Assembly: GCA_009760855.2 (NCBI GenBank)
Contig: WPIO01000097.1
Location: 1,458,001 to 1,522,000, forward strand
Direction: 5' to 3'
DNA length: 64,000 nt
Source: Cristatella mucedo
Lineage: Eukaryota > Bryozoa > Phylactolaemata > Cristatellidae
Shown here: in pieces, positions 48,108 to 58,820 of the stretch
How the letters are laid out: the number at the start of each line of letters is the position of its first letter
How positions within the stretch are numbered: position 1 is the stretch's first letter
Program-made: the position numbers and the translations under genes
Notes under the pieces: generated by a model
Seen by the model: only the letters and a program-made list of their open reading frames with translations
What the model was told of the DNA's origin: nothing
The model's database searches: none

Positions 48108-48770
48108 ATGGCAAGTGCTGATGCGATCGACGACGCAGCCAGAGGCACTATTGAGGGAATGCTTCTGCTGATACGCGAAAAGTGGAAACAACAAGCGGCA
48201 GAACGCGAGGAGGAGGAGGAGGATACGGAGGAGAAACAGGAGCTCGCGAGGAGCGGGAGCAGCGAAGAGAGACTAAGGACCAACGGGATCGAGCACGGTG
48301 GCAGGAGATAGTATTGCAAATATCAAACAACGCCAAGCACGATGGGTTAACCAGGTCGGCTAACCCAGGACCCCAAAGGATTTCGGGCCTGACACTGGTC
48401 AAGATGACCGAGCAGGCCGATGCAGAGGCGTATTTGCTGACTTTCGAGCTGCTCGTGCGGGCCCACGGAGTTGCAGAGGAGCACTAACCAACTACACTGG
48501 CCTCTTTTCTGTCCGGCAAGGCCCAGCAGGCTTACCACTCGCTGCCGGATGATGACTATGGAACATAGGAGGCGGTAAAGCAGGCGATATTAAGGAGGTG
48601 TAACATTACACCAGAAGCCTTTCGGAGGAGATTTCGAGAGTCAAGGAAGGACAGGAACGAACGCTATTACGAATTCTCAGTCGACTCACAGATTATTTCG
48701 ATAGCAACGCGAGCAACGGAGCCGGAGACCAGAGCGGCCACAAGTCTGCAAGGATTACTTCAGCTAAAGT
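48108..48770 (+). pseudogene. gag of Gmr1-like element (broken)
   Basis: The first frame begins MASADAIDDAARGTIEGMLL and continues with a Glu-rich stretch. A frame change leads to TLVKMTEQADAEAYLLTFEL, then, past a stop, ASFLSGKAQQAYHSLPDDDY and a block with NITPEAFRRRFRESRK. This is the capsid C-terminal region, and its EAFRRRFRE core is what later became the SCAN domain in vertebrate zinc-finger proteins (established for Gmr1-like gag). Several stops and shifts make it non-functional. Confidence 0.72.
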
Positions 48771-48844
48771 GAGTACCACTCACCAGGGTATATCATCACT
48801 GCCAGACAGAAAGTTCTCTGAGGCAAAGTCTTTAACCGTGGGTT

Positions 48845-49375
48845 GTGCGGCATTTTTCGCGCACGTGCCCTAGCAAAGCATACTTTTGTGGTAAAGGCAC
48901 GCTGTTAGGTACAAGGAGACATGGAATAGTTGAAGGCCAATTCGTGCGTGGCATCGTGCTCGATACGGGCTGCACGAGGACGATGGTTCGCCGTGGCCTG
49001 GTGCCACCGGGGAACCTGATCAGGGATGCTACGACTACCATTCGATGTGCTCACGGAGACACCTCAGTGTACCCCTTAGCACGGGTGTGCATGGAGGTGA
49101 GTGGAACAACAATTCAGATTGGCAGCAGTAGCGTGGAACGTACCCAAGGATGTGCTGCTCGGTACGGACATTCCACAGTTTCAACTTCTGCTAAGGATAG
49201 CGAAACCGATTGGCCAGGACAGGAAAGAGATAAAAGGAAACTATTTGGTCACAACCCGAGCCCAAGCCAATGAGCCATCTAGGCTTGTGGAGCAGGAGGC
49301 CCAGCCATCTCAGTCAGGAGCGGAGTCAACACCATGTGAGGAAGTCTTGGGCTCCGAGCTGCAGCTTGGGACCTA
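48845..49375 (+). pseudogene. Zinc-knuckle remnant and aspartic protease of Gmr1-like element
   Basis: RHFSRTCPSKAYFCGK resembles the end of a CCHC knuckle. It is followed by GIVLDTGCTRTMVRRGLVP with the DTG catalytic triplet of a retropepsin, then GTDIPQFQLL typical of its C-terminal part. A frame change falls between the two. The protease precedes the integrase directly. Confidence 0.7.
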
Positions 49376-49689
49376 ATTTGAGGAGGAACTCTTTCAAAGC
49401 GGGCGCGAACGGAGGAGACTGACCCGCTGGGAGAGACGGTAATGCAGGCGAAACCGCCAGACTGAGTCGGAGACAAGCGGCAGGAGAGACAGCCGAGCCT
49501 GTTGTCGTGCTTAGCCAAGAGCAATTAGTGAAGCTCCAGAAGTCGGACCCCACGTTAGAGCGGGTGCAAAGACTGGTAGCCAGGAAACGAACAAGCTTGG
49601 CTACGTGATTGATGGGGGTCTAATCTACAGGAGGTGGACCGCCTAGAGAGCCGGCCCAGAGCCGGTAAACCAACTGATTCTGGAGCAGA

Positions 49690-50430
49690 GTGATGGAACT
49701 AGCACACTCACTTCCACTGGCAGGACATCTGGGAGAGAAAAAAACTACGGACAAAGTTCCGAGGAGGTTTCTTTGGCCGTTCTCGCGATGGGACGTCGAA
49801 CCGTACTGCCGAGTTGCATGCCTTGCCAAAGGTGCGATAGGCGAGTTCCAAAACCAGCCCCAATTATCCCATTACCGATAACTGATGTGCCTTTCAGGCT
49901 CATCGGTATGGAATATGCCCGATCACCAGGAGCCGATCGTGCAAAGAGTACATCCTAATGGTCTGCGATTACGCGACCGACGTGGTATCCGAAAGCCGTA
50001 CTGCTTCGAAAGAGTGACGCGGCCAGTATAGCCAAGGAGCTTATGAAAATATTCTCTCGGGTAGGAGTACCCGAAAAAATCGTAAAGGATCAAGGATCAA
50101 ACTTCACCGGGAAGTTGCTGTGGGAGCTATATGGACTACTACGTATTTACGCCCTCAGGACCAGTCCCCACCACTCCCAGACAGGTGACCTGGTTGAAAG
50201 GTTCAACCGGACATTGAAGGCCATGCAGCGAAAGACCAAGGACCAAAACTGAGTTCATTTGGACCGATTACTCTTGCACGTCTTGTTTGCCTATAGTAAG
50301 GTCCTCCAAGTAATGACGGGATTCTCGATGTTTTAGCTGCTGTATGGCTGAGACGTTCGGGGCCATTAGAGTCCTTAAGGAACCACGGGAAGGACATAGG
50401 CAGGCTGTGCAGAATTTCACCACTCACGTC
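49690..50430 (+). pseudogene. Integrase of Gmr1-like element (upstream of RT)
   Basis: In order, across two or three frames: AHSLPLAGHLGEKKT and CMPCQRCDR (HHCC finger), then FRLIGME where D-x-x-G-P would be expected (first Asp replaced), VKDQGSNFTG (second Asp) and SPHHSQTGDLVERFNRTLKA (catalytic Glu). Integrase lies between protease and reverse transcriptase, as in Ty1/copia, although the sequence is Ty3/gypsy-like. Stops and frame changes show the copy is dead. Confidence 0.8.
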
Positions 50431-50999
50431 TTAGCCATTCGAGAGAGAATGGAAAGTATGGCTGAACTAGTCAGGGATAATCTTGAAGACGCAAGGAGGC
50501 AGCAGATGATCTGATACATTCGGAACGCAAGGAGCCGGATCTTTCGGCCCCAGGGATCGCGTGCTGGGTCTTCTGCCGACCAGCTTACATTAACTGTGAG
50601 CTCAATGGCTGGGGCCCTACGAGGTTACTGAGAGAGTGGGGGAAGTCAAACAGGCGGTGGATATGCGCGACGCCCGGAAGCGTCGGCGGGTGTTCATCAT
50701 CAACATCCTACTCGCGATCCATCAACAGCAGGGGTTTGTTAGCTGGACACAGGAAACCGACGAGGAGATAGAGGAGCTACCAGGCTGGCCAAGGAGCGAA
50801 GGTCACAAGCCAGGAGCCGGAGTTGACTCGGAGAAGCCCACAATGGGAGACCAGCTGACGAACGAGCAGATCACGGAGCACCGTGCACTTCTGCTCACAT
50901 ATAGTGGGGGTGCTTAGAAAGCAGCCAGGGAGCATGAGTTTAGTCGAGCACCCCATCGACATCAGGGACGCCAGAACTATACTTTCACCACCTTACCAA

Positions 51000-52050
51000 A
51001 TCCTCCATGCATTCAGGGAACAGGTGCAGCAAGAGATAGAAGAGATGCTTGAGGGGGGATTTTTTATTGAGCAGTCGAAAAGTGACTGGTGATCACCCGT
51101 AGTGCTGGTGCCAAAAAAGGATGGCACCCTACGCCTCTGCACAGACTACCGGAAGATGAATGCATTCTCAAGAGCGGATGCCTATCCGATGCCACGGATC
51201 GAAGACCTAATCGATTGCTTGGGACAGGCCCGATTTATTACCACCTTGGACCTCTCGAATGCATACTGGCAAGTCCCAACGGCTGAGGATAGCCAGCACA
51301 TAACAGCCTTCACAATAGGAGCCGACTTGTACTAATTCCGGATGATGCCATTTGGTTTTCAGAGAGCACCTACCACATTCCAGAGACTAATGAATCAGGT
51401 CATCGAGGGACAGGGAGCCTTCGCTGGCTCATAATGGATGATCTAGTTATGCACAGTAAAACCTGGACAGAAAACTTGGAGCATCTGCAGGCAGTGCTAG
51501 GGAGACTGTCTCGACCAGGCCCCATGGCCAATCCGAGAAAATCTCAACTAGCTATGCCTCGTTGCTCGTATCTCGGTCACATGGTGGGGAGTGGATCCGT
51601 ACAACCGGGTCAAAACAAGGTACAAGCCGTCCAGGAGTTTCCGAGACCCATAACAAAAACTCATGTACGAGCCTTCTTAGGACTCACCATGTACTACAGG
51701 AGATTCATACCCGAGTATGCGGCTGTAGCCACGGTACTCACCGACCTAACCCGGAAAGCGGCCACAGAGAAGGTGTGCTGGACAAACACCTGGGAAAAAG
51801 CACCCCAGACCCTAAAGGACATGCTCTGCTCAGCACCAATTTTTCGGAACCCGGACTTTTCCAGAGAGTTCTTGCTCCAGATGGATGCATCCAACAGAGG
51901 GATTGCAGCTGTCTTGAGCCAGCCGGACGATAATGGAGATGACCGTACGGTTGCAGTAGTAAGAACTCGTTACCCCGGGAAGGAAAATACTCCACGGTCG
52001 AGAAGGAATGCCTGGTGATAAGGGCAAGGTATGCACAGTTCTAAGATTAA
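51000..52050 (+). pseudogene. Reverse transcriptase and RNase H start of Gmr1-like element
   Basis: VLVPKKDGTLRLCTDYRKMN, AYPMPRIEDLID, FITTLDLSNAYWQVP, FGFQRAPTTFQRLMNQVI, then after a stop MDDLVMHSKTWTENLEHL, SYLGHMVGSG and FLGLTMYYRRFIPEYA: the Ty3/gypsy RT series. Next comes the RNase H start (FLLQMDASNRGIAAVLSQ), and after a shift a VEKECLVI-like sequence near 52010. The element stops about 52045; the rest of RNase H and the 3' LTR are lost. Confidence 0.85.
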
Positions 52051-52244
52051 TGAGTTACTTTTTTCCATGACCATAGCCGTAATTATAAAAAGATTAGGTC
52101 CGACCTTGATCATTATAGAAAGCCAATCGTTCGAAAGTTGAGGGGCACGTTGAGTAGCCAACGCAGCTGACAGGTGCCCTGCAGGTCAGCTCAAGGGCAG
52201 CAAGCCGTAGCCCCTACCCCATGATCGATCGATCGTGCTTCCTT

Positions 52245-52325
52245 AGCAGCAAATGTAAAGCGCCTAGAAAGAGACTGAATTCTCTAAGGGCGCTTTATCA
52301 AATGTATTATTATTATTATTATTAA
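52245..52325 (+). mobile_element. LINE-A 3' tail
   Basis: GCAAATGTAAAGCGCC, the stem with TTCTCTAAGGGCGCTTT, and (ATT)n. Confidence 0.85.
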
Positions 52326-52689
52326 TTGCTCTTTCTAGCTGACTTCCCTTGTGATTTCTATGGAGGCACTTCATAATCAGTACGTGGCAGTACCTCAGCA
52401 AATGTTTCTCTGAACGCAGACAGCATCCAGTGAGTGAAGCGATAAAAACTATTGCACCTAAGTTGGCCCATTCGAAGGCTGAAATGCAATTAATTAAGCA
52501 GTAAAATTAAGAGCATAGTGTAATGATATATTGTAATGCCGGCACCTTGGTTTGTGCAGCGATGCAATCTTCTTCGAAGCAAGCGGTGCTGTCTTAAGCG
52601 AAGTCTCTACTCTGGGATTGGCTCCGATCATAGCCTGCCTGATTTTCTCCATCCATCCCTGTAACGATATAGCGATTTACAGGAAACTC

Positions 52690-52745
52690 GCCACCGTAAC
52701 ACACACATAATCTTCACAGCTTTGTGGAGTTACAGATGTATGTAT
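52690..52745 (+). mobile_element. LINE-B 3' tail
   Basis: ACACACATAATCTTCACAGC followed by TTTGTGGAGTTACAGATG. Confidence 0.65.
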
Positions 52746-54330
52746 AACCTGCACGCACGCACGCACCCGCTCACACACGAAAAAACGTTCGAGCACATTC
52801 ATGCACAAATGTTCTTACGTATAGCTACTTACTGCATATTGCACTCGTATTTTACTACAATAACCTATTTGGCAGATGAGCTTGACTGCGAGACGTCAGC
52901 CAGTATATTTTGTCACAAATTCTATAAACATTGGTTCAGAATGAGCTTCCCAATCTGGAAGTTCGAATACAATTTGTAGAGGGAATAAATTATTCGGTTC
53001 ATTCCCAATTGCCTGCAGCGAGATAGGCACTAGGATAGAATTTTAAGCTAAAGTCCTCCAAATATTGAGCAACTCGTGACAATCTTGAAAGAAAGGACCG
53101 TGTATTCCGATATAGAAATGAGCTCGAGTAGCCTACTGCTAATCTAAAAGGTTGGTAAAGGTGTCGTATCCATCGAGTGTCCAAAATTATGAACTAGACA
53201 GGTTCCCAAGAACTGGGGACGTGTTCAGGAATTCTGCTAGAGAGGACCACCGCTTATGGAGCTTTTTGACTGCCCCCTCATTAAAGTAGAGTCAAAGTTA
53301 AAAGTTGAAGGTCCAAAGGTTGAAGAAAGATGATTGATCGCGCGCCCTTTTTTAAAAGACCTACAGTAGAATATTGTGCTATCTTTTTCAAATAGCCCAG
53401 AGTTAATACCAAAGACCCTGATTCAATGAGCTTCCGAGGTCTAATGGATACAACTGAATAAAGAACTACAACGCTCCTATCGTGCTGGCCTTATAGATCA
53501 GAATATTGAGCTAGTGTACTCATCGAATCGTTGATTTTTCGCCCATTGTTTAAATACAGCTAGATAAAAGTTGTCCACAGTCATATTAGATCTATAGTAG
53601 TAGCAGCTCAAATTTTATTAAAACGAGTTGGAATGATTGTAATATTTTTCTATACTGAGGCTTTACCAAATGACGAGGTTTAATGAAAATGAGGTTTACC
53701 AAATTTCATATTGAGTCCCAATAAGAGAAGGCCCAAATAGACGAGCCAGCGATTACAATATGTAACCCAGATCTTGTCACTGGGTGGGAAATATTATTTC
53801 TTCATAGCTCATGCTTAAGAAGTAAAAGAATGATCATTATTATCTACAGAGTATTTGTCTTTGTGACCATGATAGTGATTAGCCTGAAAAAATCCATTTA
53901 CCACGAGGAAATGGATGAATTGATGTCTTGCTGTTCACACTTAGTCAAGACGAACAGCAATTATATCAAAGTCCTACAAAAATAACCACTCAAAATGGTT
54001 AAAATGAGTAGATTTGTGGCTATACTGCAAATTACTTTCTCGAAGAAGCCTCCAAATATAGCCAAGTTGTCACAGATGGGGTTTAGTAGGTTCCAAGTCC
54101 GGACAGAACTAAGCCGCTAACGCTGTGCCGGTAACGGTGCTAGTCTCAGCCGACTTGCAACGAATACCCGTTGAAGCCCCGAGCCTCGGAATCACGTGAC
54201 CCATGACAGGTACGTGCAGCGCCAATGCAGGCACTACGCTGATGGTAGCGGAACGCGTCTGTCATGAAGACCACCGATACCTCAAGAACAAGTCTATTTC
54301 CACAGGGAAGATAAAGTTCATTTGACAGCG
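52746..54330. other. No gene seen
   Basis: A+T-rich, stop-dense on both strands. Nothing recognised. Confidence 0.5.
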
Positions 54331-54366
54331 ACGGAGTGTTACAGACGTTCAACAGCGGCAATCGGT

Positions 54367-54527
54367 CCGACGACCATGAATCGAAAGACTGGAGCTCAGA
54401 GGCGCCGACTCCGACAGCATCTCCAAAGCGTCAGCCAGGACAAGTACCATTGCGAGAGCTGCGCTTGTTGCAAAGGACTTTAGTTCAGAAGCTGCCACAG
54501 TGCGCTTGTTGTGATAGTGAGTCGTAC
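54367..54527 (+). other. Exon-like coding segment, copy 2
   Basis: Encodes EAPTPTASPKRQPGQVPLRE, then LRLLQRTLVQKLPQCACCD, matching 26690-26845 in the same frame. As there, similarity ends at GTGAGT. Unlike copy 1 the frame stays open upstream to 54336 and downstream to 54680. Product unknown. Confidence 0.42.
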
Positions 54528-54719
54528 ATCAACCCTCAGCTCAATAACAGTCATCAACTACTGCTCAGTGGCCTAGAGTACGAAACAACTCCAATGCGAA
54601 GGTACCAGCTGATGGAGCTATCACGTGGCTTCTGCTTTTATGCTGCATTGTCCATAGATTCTCGCAGAATAGGCTCTTAGCTGTTATAATTCATGAACCG
54701 TGAACAATTAATTCCAGTC

Positions 54720-55760
54720 ATACTGTTAGGAATTTAGTGTGTCGGTGTTTTAATGTTTTTTTACACTGTTCTTTGTAGTGACGTTCCCAGTCTAATACAG
54801 CCTGGGAGTAACGCTCGCTTTGGTCGTCTGAATGAGCTCCAGTGTTCTTAAATTTTCGAGATGAGCATCAACGATACGGGGACTTTTGAGGACATTCTAC
54901 ATCTCATCTTTGCCTAGGTCTGTATGATAATCTGCTGTTTATACTTTTCAGCCTTTCGAGTGCCCAGAAAGCCATGAACACTGCAACAAAACTGCTCCAA
55001 CCCGCTTTCGTCGTCATGTACAGCTTGTTGGCGAAGTCGTCACGCTCTGCGATGTTCTGTAAGCTTGCGGTCAAAAGAAGGTGGCAGCTTTGACCTTTAC
55101 CTCCAAAAACTGTGGGCAGACATGTTAGAGGCAATTGAAAGATCACTACTCGTTGCAACTCGAGCCGTGACAGATTGCTTGACGAGGCCTACCTTAATTA
55201 GTACTAGTGGCATTAGCGCCTTCCAAAAGTCGACTAGAGACTCCTACTTGATGCTATTCTTCCCTACAGGGAACTCGGTCTGCTGTTGCATGTCCTCTTC
55301 ATGATAGTGCGCCATAGTGTGCCGCCTGTTGCGTGGGCAAGCAAACATAACGAAACCGCCATGGAGGCCAATCAGGGAATGGTTCCATTGAAGTCTCCAA
55401 TGACCTCCCAGCCATAGGTCTCGTACTTCCAGTCGTACAATAACATCGTGGCAATTGCACAGAATTATTAATTAATTGCACAGAATAAATCTTTAAGATG
55501 CACAGAGGGAGCCATCATAGGTAGAGATCGGAACCCGTTACCGTTTTGAAGCAGCACGGCTTTGTGGATCCTAGATGACCAATCTACAAATAGACGCCAT
55601 TCAATAGGGCTATAGGGGCGATTCCTTGATGCCTCGAATAGACATTGTTGCAACTGTGTTGCAGAAGCATGGCTCATCTTCACGACAGAATCAGTTGGAA
55701 AAAACTTGGCGGAATTTTCTATGATCTGTTCCTTCACATTTTTTCTCGTAATTTCCACTA
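54720..55760 (-). pseudogene. Remnant of a widespread uncharacterised mobile-element protein family
   Basis: The minus strand carries, in order and in several frames: EWRLFVDWSSRIHKAVLLQN followed by GNG and SVHLKD; a block around HGGF; VGVSSRLLEGANATSTN; VFGGKGQSC and ASLQNIAERDDFANKLYMTT; AGWSSFVAVF; and near 54800 GAHSDDQSERYSQAV. This recalls a family found in many copies in invertebrate and fish genomes (core landmarks RLFIDSS...KAVLLHNGN...PIAHSV, then GPQIR, then EQGERFHQD), usually annotated as uncharacterised. Its function is not known to me. Frame breaks show decay. Confidence 0.5.
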
Positions 55761-55769
55761 CACGAGTCT

Positions 55770-55925
55770 AGTTAGGGTCGTGATAGCCCATGAGGTAAGG
55801 TGCTCGCTTTTCACGACTGAGGTCGTGGGTTCGAATCCTGCGGTGGGCGATCTTTTATTGCCAACTGCAAGCGGTAGTGATACCCGTTAAAGCCCATCTT
55901 CCAATATACGAATGAGGCTGTTATA
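55770..55925 (+). mobile_element. tRNA-derived SINE (family B)
   Basis: A-box-like TAGCCCATGAGGTAAGG, B-box GTGGGTTCGAATCCTGCGG, then GATCTTTTATTGCC, GCAAGCGGTAGTGATACCCG and CGAATGAGGCTGTTA. It resembles a tRNA gene at its 5' end, but the long shared tail and multiple copies mark a SINE. Confidence 0.68.
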
Positions 55926-56107
55926 TCAGCTAATAATATTTTCTAGATATCAGAAGCTCAGCGTTAAACTTATTAAGATTTCGGTATCCGGTCAGACCGT
56001 TGAGGCCTGTGTGGTTGGGAAGTGTGACCATCTCTCCTCAGCCGCTTATGGGAAATTGGAATCCGGATCTACCATTATCTTCCTCGATGTCGGAAGGGGG
56101 GCTGTAC

Positions 56108-56178
56108 TAAAGCGCCCAGAAAGAGATTGAGTTCTTTGAGGGCGCTTTATCAAGTGCATTATTATTATTATTATTAAA
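56108..56178 (+). mobile_element. LINE-A 3' tail
   Basis: AAAGCGCCCAGAAAGAGATT, GAGTTCTTTGAGGGCGCTTT, ATCAAGTGCATT and (ATT)n. Confidence 0.85.
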
Positions 56179-56308
56179 CATAATGGCAGCTGAACGACAC
56201 TTGCAGCTACATCGGCCCAGGCTAACACAAATCGTTTATTGCCTAACAGTGCAGTGCATTATAAAGTGATATGCTCCTTTTCAAGTAACACGTTTCATTT
56301 CAGTTCTC

Positions 56309-56456
56309 TTTTGGCTTGGCCCAGTGGTTAAGCTGCTCGCCTCGAACCAAGCTCAAGGCATTCGATGTCCGAGGTTTGTGGGCTCGAGCCCCGTGGCATA
56401 TGTGAAGCACCTGAATAGAGACAAAGTTCTCTTAGGGCGCTATACAAATGAATTTT
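56309..56456 (+). mobile_element. tRNA-derived SINE (family A)
   Basis: TGGCCCAGTGGTTAAGCTGC (A box), GGGCTCGAGCCCCGTGGC (B box), CATATGTGAAGCACC, then AGAGACAAAGTTCTCTTAGG and GCGCTATACAAATGAA, the LINE-like end. Best-preserved copy of the family here. Confidence 0.72.
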
Positions 56457-57330
56457 ACTTTTGGCTGGTTATTGCTATGAAAACCTCCGTCTGCAAACGT
56501 ATATGTAGAATATGGCTGTTCATTGAAGGACAGACCTCTCGTAATTAGCCCAAGAATCTCGAAAACCACGATCCTTTCGCGGTTCCCGCAGTCTTACAAT
56601 TAGGAATCTCTGGTGTCGCGATCTAATTTAAAAACGAACGTTTTCACGGATACTTGGCGCGGCCATGCACTGCGAGCGGACACTTCAAGCATATGTAAAG
56701 GACATGGCCGTGAATATTATCGCTATGCTGCCATTACTGTCAGGCTTCGGTTATCGTCTGCATATCTTCGCTAAGTAGCAAATAATATGAGTCGCTAGCA
56801 TCCTTTAAGCAACGCTACTTCCACCAGTGTTAAATTTCGTGGCACAGAGCTTTAGTAAAATTGCTTATGGTGTGGTTATGCGATAGCGGCCATTTGCTGT
56901 CGATTTGATTAATCGTTGAACGATCCGTCATCTTACCCGCTTTTCCGCTTCTCTCTGCATTTGATAACATCTTTCAAAAAGGCTCAAATTCTAAAGGACT
57001 TATAATGTACTCAAGGCTATTGCTAATTCAGCTGGAGATCAAGCAGCTGACGAAAGACAAAAAATCAATGCCATCAAAAGAAAAAACATAAGAATATAGG
57101 CCATAATCACTTTTTGGAGCTTTCATCCCCTCATTTTATCAGAAATGGCATTATCTGCATGTGCAGTACCTTTCGCTCTGCCAAAGACAGTGTGGCAAAC
57201 GTGTACACTTTGGAGTGGTCCGGTGTGTCTGGCACGATCGCAAATGCAGTCCGTACCGTGTCTGTTTCTTCGAGTCTCGTAACTCTAAGAAATCATCATA
57301 AGCTTCAAGTAAGAATCGCATAGCTCATAT
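56457..57330. other. No gene seen
   Basis: Nothing recognised on either strand. Confidence 0.5.
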
Positions 57331-57334
57331 AATA

Positions 57335-57640
57335 TGTCTCCGTCTGTAAGTCCACAAAGACAATGTGGGTGTTACGCAGGAGTTTTGCATAGCCAACTCA
57401 ATGCCTAAGCTTCTAGCTATCGGTATGCACTTGGTAGCCAACAAAATTAATCTCACGCAACAGAGAGAAAGTGAGAAGCATAGCAGACTCAGGAGAGAGG
57501 CTGAGGTAGTGACTCGTATCAACCGTACACACCCACGTACCTTGAACCCTGGAAGTCCGGGGCGAAATATATGCACACTACAAGCCAAATTCATATACTG
57601 CTTACCGGTTGTAGCCTCGAAGTGAGATAGATCCGATCGG
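57335..57640 (-). mobile_element. LINE-B 3' fragment
   Basis: Plus-strand order CTCCGTCTGTAAGTCCACAA, GTTACGCAGGAGTTTTG, GGTAGCCAACAAAATTAATC matches 17280-17400 and is the complement of the LINE-B end at 19200-19345. Confidence 0.7.
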
Positions 57641-57994
57641 ATGCTCTGACGTCTCATCCTCGTAGTAGTGCAGATGCGTCTGGTCGACAATGGCATACAC
57701 CAGACACCCTGGATTAGTTCAAACACTGATGAGTGAGAAATCGTCCCAGCATCGCACATTTGTTTTCGCAGTGAATGACTCAATCTAAGCTAAAGTGTTA
57801 GCTACACGCTATTTAACTTGGTTGGTTCCAGTGCAGGCACGTGCGGCTTAAAATACTCAATTTTGAAATAGGGCGGTAATGTTGGGAAAAAATTGTTGGA
57901 AGCGATGTTCATTCTGTAAAGTGAGGTTTGCATATTCTTAGAACGCTACTCCAGAGAGTAATATTGAGACCAAAAGTTGATCTCATCATCGAAT

Positions 57995-58820
57995 AGCGAT
58001 GGTAATAGTAATGCGTCTTTTGTATGGCATCCTAAGAGAACCGGATCTCTATCGAGGCGCTTTGCAACTGGCTACAAGCGAGGCAATTACCATTGGCAGT
58101 TCATTGGAAGTAAGATGCGATGCCGACGCGAGCGTGCACGAGTGCACGAGTAGTGCGAAAAGAAAAACGTGCAGAAGACGACGACAAGGAAACGACAACT
58201 CGCGGCCGCTGGTCTGCAGGGCCCGCTGGTTAAGAACAGGCACCAACTTCTACACCAGTTTACAAGTAGGCACGCAAAGCAACAGGCAAAACAGTTGGAC
58301 GTCGAGCAAGCGGAGGACAGCCAGCGGATGCGTCATTAACTAAGACTTAAACAATGCACTCAATGCAAGGGCGATGAGAAAAGTCAAAAGTGACTTCTAC
58401 AGGTTCGATTGATGCAATCTGAGGCCCGATTGCCAAAAGATTTCAATTTATCGCGAGGAACGGCAAGACGACTGCAAGCCACGGAGCGCATGGTTTGAGA
58501 GCACGTGACTGGAAACGTAACGATGCGGCTCGGCAGGCTGGTGCGAGAAAGTGAAGCTATCATGTAGGCAAAATAATAGAAGATCTAGCAGTCTATTCGA
58601 TAATTGATAAGGAGCCAGTGGAGATCTGGCAAAGTGGTCTGATGTGAAAACTACATCGCTCACGGTAGACCAGATGAACTGCTGAGTTTCGCTCGCGTCG
58701 ATTTGGGACACAAGCCTGCAGTAATCGAGACATTACGTCACAAAACACGTTGACTACTTCGGCCATAGCACTCTCGTCTAGAAAGGCCCTAATTTTGGCA
58801 ATGCTACGAACTTGCAAGTA
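57995..58820 (-). mobile_element. LINE-A fragment (RT C-terminus and 3' end)
   Basis: On the minus strand: RSIAKIRAFLDESAMAEVVN, FCDVMSRLL, VYRERCSFHI and QISTG-type pieces of the LINE-A thumb/connection region, then a tail with AAAGCGCCTCGATAGAGAT and TTCTCTTAGGATGCCATAC. An unrelated stretch of about 300 bp lies between them. Confidence 0.65.

Noticed and set aside
49690-52050. Two separate elements (a copia-type integrase and a gypsy-type RT)
   Set aside because: No insertion boundary lies between them, both have gypsy-like motifs, and the order is that of a known group.
55770-55850. A functional tRNA gene
   Set aside because: It has A- and B-box-like sequence, but related copies with a long common tail exist at 46.9, 41.1 and 32.3 kb, so it is a SINE head.
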